Positions 53,001 through 63,735 of a DNA stretch of 64,000 nt are shown in pieces. The position numbers were made by a program, and so were the translations under genes. Each line of letters starts with the position of its first letter. Position 1 is the stretch's first letter. The notes below the pieces were generated by a model, which saw nothing but the letters and a program-made list of their open reading frames with translations, did not search any database and was not told where the DNA came from. Origin of the DNA: Rhopalosiphum padi (Eukaryota > Arthropoda > Insecta > Hemiptera > Aphididae); the NCBI RefSeq assembly GCF_020882245.1, contig NC_083600.1:19964001-20028000 (forward strand). The letters run 5' to 3'.

Positions 53001-55679
53001 TGGTTTAAATGTACTGCATCACCATGTCTATTATAAAAATTATAATCCTGACATCGGGAAAATTTAATTGTAATTAATATTTTCTAAAGATGTCTAGAGT
53101 GATCAAAACTCAAAAGTTACCAAGCAAATACATGCCTCAACTAATTACGTTTAATCACTTAAATAATTGTCAATAATGCATAAATATCAATCAGGGACAG
53201 ATGTTAACAGACATTAGACATCGAAGTGTCTATTATGGATGCATTCAAATTGCACGTAAAAAAAGGTTCAAATTAAAGGGGAAAGGAGTCTGCCTAATTA
53301 ATTACTGTGTACTCAAAATTAATGTTTTTGAATTATTCAATTTCTAACTGTATGTTTTACGTACTATCTAAATCCTATTATATTTCAATTATTCGATGTC
53401 TTAAGTCAAGTAGAATGTGATATATGTAAAAATATGTAGTTATAATAAAATACATATATTAGACTTCGAGAAATATTCGAAAAAGAAAAACTTATAAGTT
53501 CAGTGATGACGGAATTTCAAAATAATGAGATATATAGAGAATATTATTGATAAAAAAGTTTGCTTATATGGTGTTGGCGTCATCGAAATAAATAAAATAA
53601 TATTATAATGGACAAAATATTTTTATCTGGGTTGATACTTCCATGACATACAGTACAATCCCCCCAAAAAAGTGGGTCAACTAATTATGATGGAACTAGA
53701 TGACTTAGGTCATCTGCGCACATATTTGTATTCTAGTAGTCAGTGCGTATTAAGTAAATAAATTCGTGGCTTCATGATCATGGCTAGTACTCTGTTTTGG
53801 CCATCTACGCCAATTGAACAAGCATTCTGTACCGTACATTATCAGTTATTATTTTTTAGCTGTTACTTATAAGCTAGACTCACAGTTTAATAACAATTTA
53901 AGTCGTAGCTATATTCATAAGTGTGGTTTTAAAGGTTTGCAAAAGTTATTGATCAATACTCACACATTAATTTATGTAATATCATTTGATCTGTAATAGT
54001 ATTAAACATAAATAACTTTAAATATTTTAAATATAAGTGTATTGTGTAAAAAAGCGGGATGTGAATACCTAAATTCAACCGTGAGAAATTTTATGAAACA
54101 TTGTATTTTTATTTTCAAATCGTGCCGGTCGTTCACGCGTCAGTATAATTGTTTTAATAATTAATCGAATTTTTATACACCTTTGAAAGTTATTGTTGGA
54201 GGTTTATAATTTTTTCAACAATCAAATTATCAATATTGTATAATGAAGCGTTGAGAGTATTAGTTTTGATTGTTTCCTTTTAGCTTTAAGTTGTATTTTA
54301 CTATTTTTAAGTTGTATTATTTACCATATAAAAAGCTAACATTTGATAATCCTACTTCTGCGTATCTGAATTTTAACCAATGTATAATATATTATAATAT
54401 ATTTATTAACTTATTTAATTTGTAAAAGATAAAAAATATAATTTTTAAATGCGTCAATCGGTATTGAGAATTAAAATTTTGATGAAGGAATGAAAATACA
54501 GAATAGATCTTGAAAATCATAAATTATTAAAATAATATTGCAATAATAAGTGTATCTAATATGCTCCGACTAAATAAGAAATGACGATATGTACTTTAGA
54601 ATTTAACTTTAACTGACTATATATATTTTATGAAAACAATTATTATACAGAGAAATGTCTTCACAATAAACCTAATTCTAGGTATTAAATCATTAAGTAA
54701 TAATTGCATTGTAAAGTAAAATCACTTACTGTTACAAATGGCTAATCGTCCTTCTAAAATATTAAATTGTTAGCAATAAATATATCATTGTATTAATTTG
54801 ATGTAATTTTTAATGGATATCACATCAATCCTAGATGTAAATATTATATAACATTTTAAGCAGAGCAACCGTTCAATTGAAATATAAATACAGATTTTCA
54901 CATTTTATACACTAAATTGGATATGTTGAATACAAATTTGATATTTATATTTCGTAACACAGACATATTATTATAGGTAATTATTGCATTCTTTTATTTA
55001 TTGATTATATTTATGTATATATATATATATATATATGTATGTTATTCAACAACACTTAACAATAAATATTTATTACAAAAATATAAAATATATAAATAGA
55101 GCACCAATATAACAAATTACACTATACAGAATGCATATATTTTAACGTTATTAATAAAAATAAAACTTATTCAAAAATTCTTACCATCAACTGTAAAACA
55201 AAAACAATAGCAATTTGTTTGAAGGTATCATTTTATTTAAAGAGAGAATACCTATTGCAAGCATAAGTTTTGGTAACTATTTTTTAGATTATTTTATGAT
55301 TAAATAAGAAATTTTTATTTACAATTAATATAAACTCTAAATAAATTCATATATTGAAATAATTTAAATAATATTTATATTATTTAATCATAACTTTAAT
55401 ATCATGCATCTTAATGTTTCAAAAGTTTTGTTTTGTTAAATATGTATTTTTGAATTTTATTTTATTCAATTGAATGATAAATGTTGATCAATGTTTCATC
55501 ATAATAATAATCAATCTATGAATTTAATATATCATAAATAATGTGTTTACTAACTATAAAATTATTATTAATTTGTGATTTATTTTATGTCAAAAAATAA
55601 TATACTCACACGCAGCATAGGTATATCCAATTAAATTAATCGTAAAAAATATACCTAACATATTAATATTTTTTACCAT
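46372..55679 (-). CDS. Secreted three-repeat microexon protein, BICYCLE-like putative effector (22 exons, 262 aa)
   Basis: Exons, 5' to 3' on the minus strand: 55679-55610, 55190-55185, 54753-54730, 52836-52780, 52702-52685, 52496-52452, 52302-52231, 52144-52139, 51871-51848, 50510-50448, 50371-50354, 50154-50110, 50023-49952, 49878-49873, 49402-49379, 47611-47549, 47469-47452, 47263-47219, 47150-47079, 47006-47001, 46711-46688, 46382-46372. The total is 789 nt. Every junction is GT-AG and every intron is phase 1. Exon 1 encodes a signal peptide (MVKNIN start, hydrophobic core MLGIFFTINLIG, then YTYAA). Residues 24-97, 98-173 and 174-249 are three repeats; each has a Cys (C32, C106/C107, C182), a core like PIFSYVKQWQ, and Tyr-Cys (84-85, 160-161, 236-237). 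A partial repeat and Asn-Glu-Ile-stop follow. Seen: the frame, the phases and the repeats. Known: aphid BICYCLE genes encode secreted proteins from many microexons with Cys/Tyr-Cys motifs. Inferred: a salivary effector. The gene model is strong; the family assignment is moderately sure. Confidence 0.85.
47079..49878 (-). repeat. Module 3 of the microexon gene (six exons)
   Basis: Exons of 6, 24, 63, 18, 45 and 72 nt encode residues 174-249. The 45-nt exon reads PIYSFIKQWKNGGF, and the 72-nt exon carries PKQYCNAYAIPG. The long intron between the 24- and 63-nt exons holds a TA-flanked MITE at 48235-48397 that modules 1 and 2 lack. Confidence 0.85.
48235..48397. mobile_element. 163-bp TA-flanked MITE in an intron of the microexon gene
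   Basis: The ends are CTCTATTCGGAATGAGATCG and its near-perfect inverse, flanked by TA on both sides. The arms are about 33 bp and end in GGCGGC. The interior is GC-rich. The TA target suggests the Tc1/mariner-type superfamily. It is absent from the matching introns of modules 1 and 2. Confidence 0.8.
49952..52144 (-). repeat. Module 2 of the microexon gene (six exons)
   Basis: Exons of 6, 24, 63, 18, 45 and 72 nt encode residues 98-173. The 24-nt exon ends in a Cys-Cys pair (106-107) where the other modules have one Cys. The 45-nt exon reads PIFSYVKQWQSENY, and the 72-nt exon carries PKQYCYDYSNPY. An intron holds a short reverse copy of the dispersed repeat seen at 10.24 kb. Confidence 0.85.
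50575..50672 (-). repeat. Reverse copy of the dispersed repeat at 10.24 kb (head), in an intron of the microexon gene
   Basis: On the minus strand it reads TTTTTTTGTGTCTGTCATCT, then CTTTTGACTTCAGTCCCTCT and GAATCTAGTTGGTAATT, matching the head of the 10.24 kb copy. The interior of the repeat is missing. Confidence 0.65.
52231..55190 (-). repeat. Module 1 of the microexon gene (six exons)
   Basis: Exons of 6, 24, 57, 18, 45 and 72 nt encode residues 24-97. The 45-nt exon reads PIFSYVKQWQMGGY. The 72-nt exon carries PRDYCQAYA. Its third exon is 6 nt shorter than in modules 2 and 3. The long intron between the 24- and 57-nt exons (about 1.9 kb) holds a block almost identical to one in module 2. 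Confidence 0.85.
55016..55036. repeat. (TA)n microsatellite in an intron of the microexon gene
   Basis: TA run in the intron between the 6-nt exon at 55190-55185 and the 24-nt exon at 54753-54730. Confidence 0.9.
55610..55679 (-). CDS. Signal-peptide exon of the microexon gene
   Basis: ATG at 55679-55677 opens 23 codons: two Lys/Asn-rich n-region turns, a hydrophobic stretch and a small-residue end (TYAA) that fits signal-peptidase cleavage. It ends one base into the next codon at a strong GTGAGT donor. This places the 5' end of the gene on the minus strand. The closest upstream feature is a pogo-like MITE at 55970. Confidence 0.8.
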
Positions 55680-55969
55680 TTTTGCGGATAGATACAAAGT
55701 TTAATATAATGATAAATAATAAAAATAAGTTAATTGGAAACAATTAGAATAATCAAAAATATTGTTCAATAAAGATACTTAAATAGTTATTTTCCAATGA
55801 CAAATCAATGTGTATTTTGTTATCATAGGCAACTGAGTAAACTATTTAACTAAATAATAACGTAAAAATATCTGTATGACGTATCAATAATAAACAAACT
55901 ACATTATCTGACTATAGTTTGTTGTATGTCGACTTCGCCTGTTGCAGCTGCGATTATTTCATAGACATA

Positions 55970-56147
55970 CAGTAAAAACTCGATAAGACGGAATCGCTTG
56001 GGACCATGCAATTTTTCCGTGTTAACAGGGTTTCCGTTTTGACGGGATTCAAAAAATTGAAATTTTAAAAAAAAAAGCACCAAAGAAATTTTCCGTATTA
56101 CCAGGGTTTTCGTTTTACCAAAGTTCCGTCTTATCAAGGTTTTACTG
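55970..56147. mobile_element. 178-bp pogo/Tigger-like MITE upstream of the microexon gene
   Basis: The termini are CAGTAAAAACTCGATAAGAC and, inverted, CAGTAAAACCTTGATAAGAC, flanked by TA. Repeated TTCCGT...ACAGGG blocks inside are typical of pogo-type MITEs. It lies about 290 bp upstream of the start codon of the microexon gene, so it could sit in its promoter region. Confidence 0.8.
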
Positions 56148-56647
56148 TATTAAGTTAAAAATTTCGAAATTTTCATGTCCATTGATATATGTATATAAAG
56201 TGTATACATTATACACTTTAGCACTTAAGCTCAAAACCTAAATGACTTTTAAATACACATTATTGTATATTTGTATATTCATATAAACACATGGTTACTA
56301 GATATTATAGATTTATTTAATACTTAATACTTGGTTGATTTTTTCGGTTTGGTCTTAAAATATTTTTATTTATAGAAAAGGATCTTTCTACACCCACAGA
56401 AGTTTTTGGGGGTATTTAATACAAAAATAATTATCAAAATTAAGATTTTATTAATCATTACCATCTTAAATCGTCATCGTTTGTTATTTCTCTAATTAAT
56501 ACTTAGTTGATAATCGTCTAGTCTATTTATTCTATAAGTTAATTAGAATATTTTTAACAAATTTACAAATGTTGACAAAAGATAAACTTTAAGTTTATGA
56601 ATAACTAAAAAACAGTCAAATTATTTCAAAAAATTATCGTATGGCGT

Positions 56648-57121
56648 ATAGGAAATTTTAATGTAAACAATTTTAGAAAATTTCAAGTACCTATTTGGGA
56701 TTATTCTCTTTTGAGTTATATCTAACAAACAGTCATTATTAAATAAAAAATAAAAACAATTTGTTAAATAAATGTAGCAAAAGAATATATTTTATGTGTG
56801 AAAAATGTTATTTAATTTATCATTTCATTATATTAAACATTAAACTCTGTTTTTATTTTTAAATCTGTATGCTCATGATTACAAATAGCACGAATTAGTA
56901 ATTTAGCGATGACATATTTTGTGTATAATTAAATTGAAATAGTATATGATATCATCTGTTGATATTATTAAGTCAAATAAAGGTAATATTTGTATTAAAT
57001 CAATTGAAAACATTTTATAAACTAATCGATTTGCAAAGAAAACGGCTAAATATTATTTTGATAATCTATAATTTTAAATGTTGTCATCGCCTAATGATAT
57101 CTTAAATCAGAAACATCCGGT
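56648..57121. repeat. 474-bp near-identical direct repeat, copy 1
   Basis: It matches 57953-58426 at a constant offset of 1,305 bp, with only a few substitutions and no indel seen by eye. It is also an inverted relative of the blocks at 43.83-44.24 and 44.73-45.16 kb. Confidence 0.85.
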
Positions 57122-57952
57122 TTGATATAAAACAACATTCTATCGCGGTATGCAACGAAATAGAAAAAAAGAAATAACACTAATTTAGAAATGACATATT
57201 CCGAGTATTATAAAATTGAAATAGTGCACGATACTATAAATACTATAGTACCTACTAGTATACATACTGGTACCATACTAGTACCAAATAAAAGTAATGC
57301 ATGTTTTAAAGCAATTAATAATATTATATAAATTTAACGTTTTTCAAAGCAAACAACCAAGTATTATTTTAAAAGTCAGTGACTTTTAATAAATAATATT
57401 TAATAATATAAATTTTTAATAAAAACGTTGTTTTTTAACAACTTGGAAGTGTGTAAAATAATTTTTTCAAAAACATGAATACTTTTGAAATAATGAGTGT
57501 ACAATGATAAAATAATCACCTTATATTATATCAGGTTTCATAATGGTAGAAAAAGAATTATCTACAAGGAAGGCAGTGGCATATTTTGAACATTATACAA
57601 TTTAAATATAATGGATGACCTCATAATTTGACACTATTTTGTTACATATTTATGTATAAATCTGTTGATGTAAAACGGTCATTTATCCAATACAAAAGTA
57701 TTCTCCGACCAAACCGTCGTAATGTTTTATTTGCAAACCTAGAACAATATTATGTTGTTTCTCATTGTTTTATTCCAGAATAATATTAATAATTTTGTAT
57801 ATTTACATCATTTGAATTACTTTTATTTAATACTTATATTTATAAAATATTTTTTTTTGCAATCTTCAATACTAATACATTTTTTCAATATTTACATATT
57901 TTGGATTTTTTATTCCATATTTCAATAAAAATTGATACATAATATTATATTG

Positions 57953-58426
57953 ATAGGAAATTTTAATGTAAACAATTTTAGAAAATTTCAAGTACCTATT
58001 TGGGATTATTCTCTTTTGAGTTATATCTAACCAACAGTCATTATTAAATAAAAAATAAAAACAATTTGTTAAATAAATGTAGCAAAAAAATATATTTTAT
58101 GTGTGAAAAATGTTATTTAATTTATCATTTCATTATATTAAACATTAAACTCTGTTTTTATTTTTAAATCTGTATGCTCATGATTACAAATAGCACGAAT
58201 TAGTAATTTAGCGATGACATATTTTGTGTATAATTAAATTGAAATAGTATATGATATCATCTGTTGATATTATTAAGTCAAATAAAGGTAATATTTGTAT
58301 TAAATCAATTGAAAACATTTTATAAACTAATCGATTTGCAAAGAAAACGGCTAAATATTATTTTGATAATCTATAATTTTAAATGTTGTCATCGCCTAAT
58401 GATATCTTAAAACAGAAACATCTGGT
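57953..58426. repeat. 474-bp near-identical direct repeat, copy 2
   Basis: Second copy of the 56648-57121 block. The two copies diverge sharply at both ends, so this is a segment duplication about 1.3 kb apart with clear edges. Confidence 0.85.
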
Positions 58427-61400
58427 TCGATTAATGCAGTATTCAGTTGGTAAACCAACGAAATAGTAAAAAAAACTGCGATTTGTGATTATTACATTTC
58501 ATATTGATAGAAAAAAAATACTATATAAGTTTAATTTATATTAAGTAATCCTTGGCTTTTCTTGAACCAGCAGTTTATAGATTTGAGACATTATTATACG
58601 CTATTACAGTATTGTTATGAACCTTTAAAATATCTTTTTAATCGTTTGCTATATATAAATTGAATCATTGTTTCAATATTTTCGATTGTTTAAACAAACA
58701 TTTTATTTCAATGATTTAAATTTTAAAAATCATATAAAAATATGAAGTCATGCACTATTTTAATTTTTAAATTAAAACAAGTTTCACTTATTTGGTTTAA
58801 TAATGTCATCTGATGAGGTCATATAATATTTTTATTTTATCGAATAACGTTGTTTGTTTTACTTATATTCTTTGCATTTATTATGAATACTTATTATTGT
58901 AAGTAATAAAGAATGGATTTTTTTCTATTCTGTTACTACCGACTACCGACTGACTGCTGTTTTTTTTTTTAAAAAACCGTGTGTGATGTTTGATTAGAGT
59001 TATATTGTTAGGCGATGACATCGTTTAAAGTCATAAATATTTGATCATTTGCTCAGCGACATGTTGATCTATTTCTTCATGTCGATATCTTTATTTTTAA
59101 TAGCTACATGGCTTAATCAAAAAACATAATACGAAATCCACTTAGAATTGTTTTTCGTATACATTGATATAAAAATTATTGAACATTGAATTCAAAATTA
59201 ATACACCTATAATAGTGACCTACTTAATATCAAATATACAAATGAGCCACTTACCTACCTACCATCTTTAAAGTCTGATTTTTAGACAAATGTTGATGTT
59301 TTAAGTCAAATAGTTTGTATTTTTAAATGTAAAACATTTTTTTGAACCAATACACACATAAAATAAAAAAATAAAAAATTGGCTTTTTAAAGATATTTTG
59401 AAAAATACATCTTAAATTATTCATTATTCATATTAAAATCTTCATAATTATTTTTATAGTTAAACTAATATTATTTATGGATCACCTAAAATTCAGTATT
59501 TATACATTTATTAAACTATTTTGTGTATCCATGTTTTCTTAGAATTTTAAAAGTTAATTTCTATAGTAAAGAATTTATTTGTTAATAATAATTTTTTAAT
59601 TTATTATTTAAATTGTTATCTAAATTGATTTTCTCATTTTTATAAAAAAAAAAAAATAAATAAATAATAACAGATGGTTTATTATCATCAAATATCTATA
59701 TTTTAGCATATTTTATACATGGCATAAGATTCAAAATTTTATGACTGATTGAGATAAATATATACTTTCAAAAGCGATTACAATTTAATTTGTCTTTCAA
59801 CTGCAATTTTCTGATTACTGTGGAATTCACTTACTATTTTCCTTGTACTGTAATTATTATCAATGTAGGTTAATCCAATTAATGATCTTGGGGTGATCTT
59901 TGTGAACTCAAAGATTTATTTAAAACATAGTAAATATATATTTTGAGTTTCTACTTTTAATAAACAAAAAACTAATGGTTAGTAATGACATGATTGATGA
60001 TTGTCGTCTGATACGATAAGGATATGGATAAGGATATGCAGTACAGTCACGAGGCGCTTGGTTTAATAATATTTATTTTTGCGGGTGGAATTTACAACCA
60101 CTCGTTTTCTAATTTTTATCTTAAACTTCGCACATCACCAAATTTAATCTCGTAATATTTAATTTAAAAATATTGTATACGTATTTCTGTTTTAAAATAT
60201 ATACGTACCATAGTAATATCGTGTATAATACTATATATATTAAAGTAAATAACTTAGTAATAATTAATAACACAATAAGATTAATTACTAAAGTTTACAA
60301 GTGGCCAATCGATTTTCGTCGCATTAGTATATCAATCTGGATAGTAGATTAGTGGATAATAAAACGAAAACCTGTCGAGACGTACGATTGTTAGTATATT
60401 ACTGTAATGTGCCATATATATTCAATTAATTTTTAATTGCTTGTATAGATTTATTCCTTATTAATTATGATTTAAGACAATTGTTGAATATTCAACCAAA
60501 ATGATTTTTTATACCCTTCTATTGTTCAGAATGTTGATGACGTATAAATAGGGATATCTTGAGTGCGTCCTGTTTTTAATTTTTACATTTTTTATAGCCC
60601 CGAGTGCGTCCGCAGTCTTATCGACAAATCATATCGAATAGTGAAAGTCCGAGTACGTCCAGTTTTTAATTATTTAGTTCTTAAAGGACAATAAATGCTT
60701 GTGAAAGTTTTTATCATAAGTACAATTTGTGATTTAATACAGATCATCCAGATACATATATACATTTTTGGAAATTTAAAAAAAAATGTAAATTGACACC
60801 AAAATATTAATCTAAACTGCCACACAAACAAGAAAACCAATAGGAACTACAAGTAATGAAGTAACATAAATCAATTTCAAAATAATAAAATGTCAAAACT
60901 AGATTTTGTCAAAAGAATGGCATTTAAACATCAACCTAGTTCATTTTGATGTTGGTATATTTATGTTTAGATATTTTAACGGGCTTATTTCCCGTGTGCG
61001 GCGGTTTATAGCTATTCGGGTTTGTGTTTGTGTACTTTATGTTATATAATAGTTATATAAATATATAATATACATTACCTACGGCTCGGCGTAATCTCAT
61101 GTGATACTGCTATCGGGAGCTAATTAAGACGTGTCAAGTAATTAACGTTTAGACTTTTTAAAAGTAAGTTTTGTAAGCCAGTAATTTTGTGTAGTCTATT
61201 TCCTAATGTAAACAGTGCTCCAAAATGTCAATGAGCTTTTTGTCTGTACTAGGTAGGTATTTCAATATATTTTGTTTGTTATCACTCTGCATATCACCTT
61301 ATAAAATTCATCGCGTATAATATTTTTATACCGATTATTAATTTGAAAAATGTGTGAAACTAATTGCTTCCGGCTTTTGTCATGAAATAGTACGTCTTAT

Positions 61401-62639
61401 ATGTTTAATGTATTATATGAGAGGAGATTAATATATATTTTTAACTTTATTATCTTTCATAGTATTGAATGTATCATGTATGAAGAATTGAAGAAATAAT
61501 GTTAGTCAATTCCGGTGGATAAAATCCAAAGACTTCAAAATTGTTTAGATATACATATTTCAAATAAAATATTTGAAATATTTAATAATTTTTACATTTT
61601 GGCTACGTATAATCAACTGTTTCAAAATTGACTAATCAGCTAATTATAACTACAACTGGTGTTTGAAAATTTGATGAAATATAAAATTGTGAAATATTAA
61701 AATGCACAAAATATTGAAATATTTTAATAAAATTAGTTTTTTTTAATAATCTTGGTGTTTGCGTACATAGTCTATGTTTTTTTAAAATATTATTACAGTT
61801 TTAAATAAATTGACGAAATCATTTAAATTATATAATTTTAATATCATACAAAAATACAGAATAATTATATTGAAATAGCATTATTTACTTATTTATTTAA
61901 ATATATACTACCTAATAAGTCGACCACTTATTACAACACATTTATAAAATATTTCTGACTTAGAGCAGTATAAAAATAATTTATTCTTACATAATTATTA
62001 TAATTCTAAATAAAATGTATTATTTTAGTTTTAAGTATTTTTCTTAAATATTAGTATAATCTATTCAATTCATATTCATTTTATTATAAAAAATTCATTT
62101 AGAAAGAAAAAAATACAGAAGGCTGTGAATAGGACTTGAAATTTTTTTGTTATTATAATACAGATTATTCAAATTTATCAATTTAATAACTCGAACACAT
62201 GCTATTTTTGTGAATAAAACACGAATTATATGCATTATATACATATATATATATATTACGGACAATCGAAAAAGAGTAGGAAGTCGGGAATTGTGCACAG
62301 TGCCCAATTATATTTCGACAGTGTAGGTTAAGTATTGAATATGTGTTTTAAAAATTAAATAAAAATTCTTACATAGTACTTAAATAATCATAAAAATACC
62401 TGCATTAGACACTTCAAATATTAGTTTTTAAATCTATTAGGTATCCAGTGAGGTACATACAACTGAAGAGTTAATATTATCATCTAAAAGTTTTTTAACA
62501 TGAATCATGTTACACGATTGAAATGAATATTTTTCGTTGCCTATTAAATTATAATCATTTTAATTAATTTATTATTACTTAAAAATAATGTTAAGCACAT
62601 AGAGGTAGAATTATTTTACTTTATTTATTACCACATACA
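58427..62639. other. AT-rich DNA without a supported gene
   Basis: A repeated GAGTGCGTCC/GAGTACGTCC motif occurs at 60.56-60.66 kb. A moderately CpG-rich patch at 60.98-61.13 kb precedes a short frame MSMSFLSVL (ATG at 61226) ending at a GTAGGT donor, which could be a first exon. No further exon was recognised. Confidence 0.4.
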
Positions 62640-62760
62640 CCACTATATTGTGGCACTTTGAGTAACAAAGTTGACCAGATTTTTTACATTTACACCGGTT
62701 GGTCTTACACGATGTATTGCAAGTACACTTGCCACTTCTTTTCAAGAAATTTGAACTGGT
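62640..62760 (-). pseudogene. Decayed Cys-rich tail of an integrase-like (KRBA2-type) transposase
   Basis: In one minus-strand frame the block reads RSGKCTCNTSCKTNRCKCKK, then SGQLCYSKCHN. This is the same Cys pattern as in the remnant at 41.2-41.5 kb. The frame upstream breaks at a TGA within a few codons (ADEVPPVQIS-stop), so a frameshift has occurred. No inverted ends were recognised around it. It is an old copy of the same transposase class on the opposite strand. Confidence 0.55.
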
Positions 62761-63104
62761 GGTACCTCATCAGCCTGGATAAACACCTCTTTGTATATCG
62801 TGAATACCAATTATAGTAATTGCGCGATATAATTATACTATATGATCACGTTATCGTCAAGATTACGGATCGGTTCGTATTATCAGTTATTAGTGTCACG
62901 TTCAAATAAAATATCTAAGGATAGTAAGTTTTCTAGTGTTAGATCAATATAATCGTTACAGTCTGCAAGCTTGAACACGCGTAAGTTGTTTTTATTACCA
63001 TATAGGTATCATTTTAATTTAACATAGCATTATCTTATTTTTAATTTTCATATTTAAATACTACCCGTTACTAAATGTTACCGTTTTATATATATATACT
63101 AGGG

Positions 63105-63268
63105 CAGCGGTCCTTAACCTTTGTGTAGTGGCGACCCAAGATATTTACCAAATTTTTCATACGACCTTTGTATAAATAATGTTCAATGGCTATTTAAATT
63201 TTAGCCGACCCATTTAAGATTATTGGCGACCCAAAATTGGGTCGCGACCCTATGGTTAAGAACCGCTA
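63105..63268. mobile_element. 164-bp hAT-like MITE with 8-bp target duplication
   Basis: An exact TACTAGGG duplication flanks it (63097-63104, 63269-63276). The left end CAGCGGTCCTTAACC pairs with the right end GGTTAAGAACCGCTA. Internal GGCGACCCAA repeats are present. This is a classic small hAT derivative. Confidence 0.85.
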
Positions 63269-63490
63269 TACTAGGGAGGGGATGGTGAAATTCAATTCCG
63301 GTTTGTAGAAGCCGCCTTCAGCGCCTTCAAGGTGGTTGAGTGAAAATAGTTTCACCGGAAAATCGGTAAGGAATGGAGATCGGGTGTCTAGACATTTGTC
63401 ACTAAAAATGTGATAAAGTCGATTACCGTATTTGTGAGTTAACAGTTTTTCTATAACTTATCAGTTATCATTCGGTGTAAAAGTTTTTCC

Positions 63491-63710
63491 ATCGCATGCC
63501 CGGTTCTTTTCTGAATTCAAAAATAATAAAAACATGCCGAAAATTGTAATTGAGTCTCTAGCTATCAGTCATTAACCAGCGCAATAAATAATCAATTGTG
63601 TCCTGTCGCATGCCCGTTTTTTTTTTTTTTGAATGAATAAAAAAATATAAATTTGAAAATTAGTAATTGGGGATCTAGTTATAAGCCCACAACCGATGCA
63701 AATCGTTACC
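63491..63710 (+). repeat. Imperfect tandem pair, about 110-bp units
   Basis: Two segments starting TCGCATGCCCG (63491 and 63606 region) share an A/T-rich middle, AATTG(A/G)G(T/G)(C/A)TCTAG and an AACC-(A/G)-(G/A)CGCAA-like end. They lie just before the MULE-like fragment and may belong to its element. Confidence 0.5.
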
Positions 63711-63735
63711 TGTACTCCTGACGTCGAAAGTATGA

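Noticed and set aside
55904..56137. 77-codon minus-strand ORF
   Set aside because: It runs through the pogo-like MITE; there is no coding signature.
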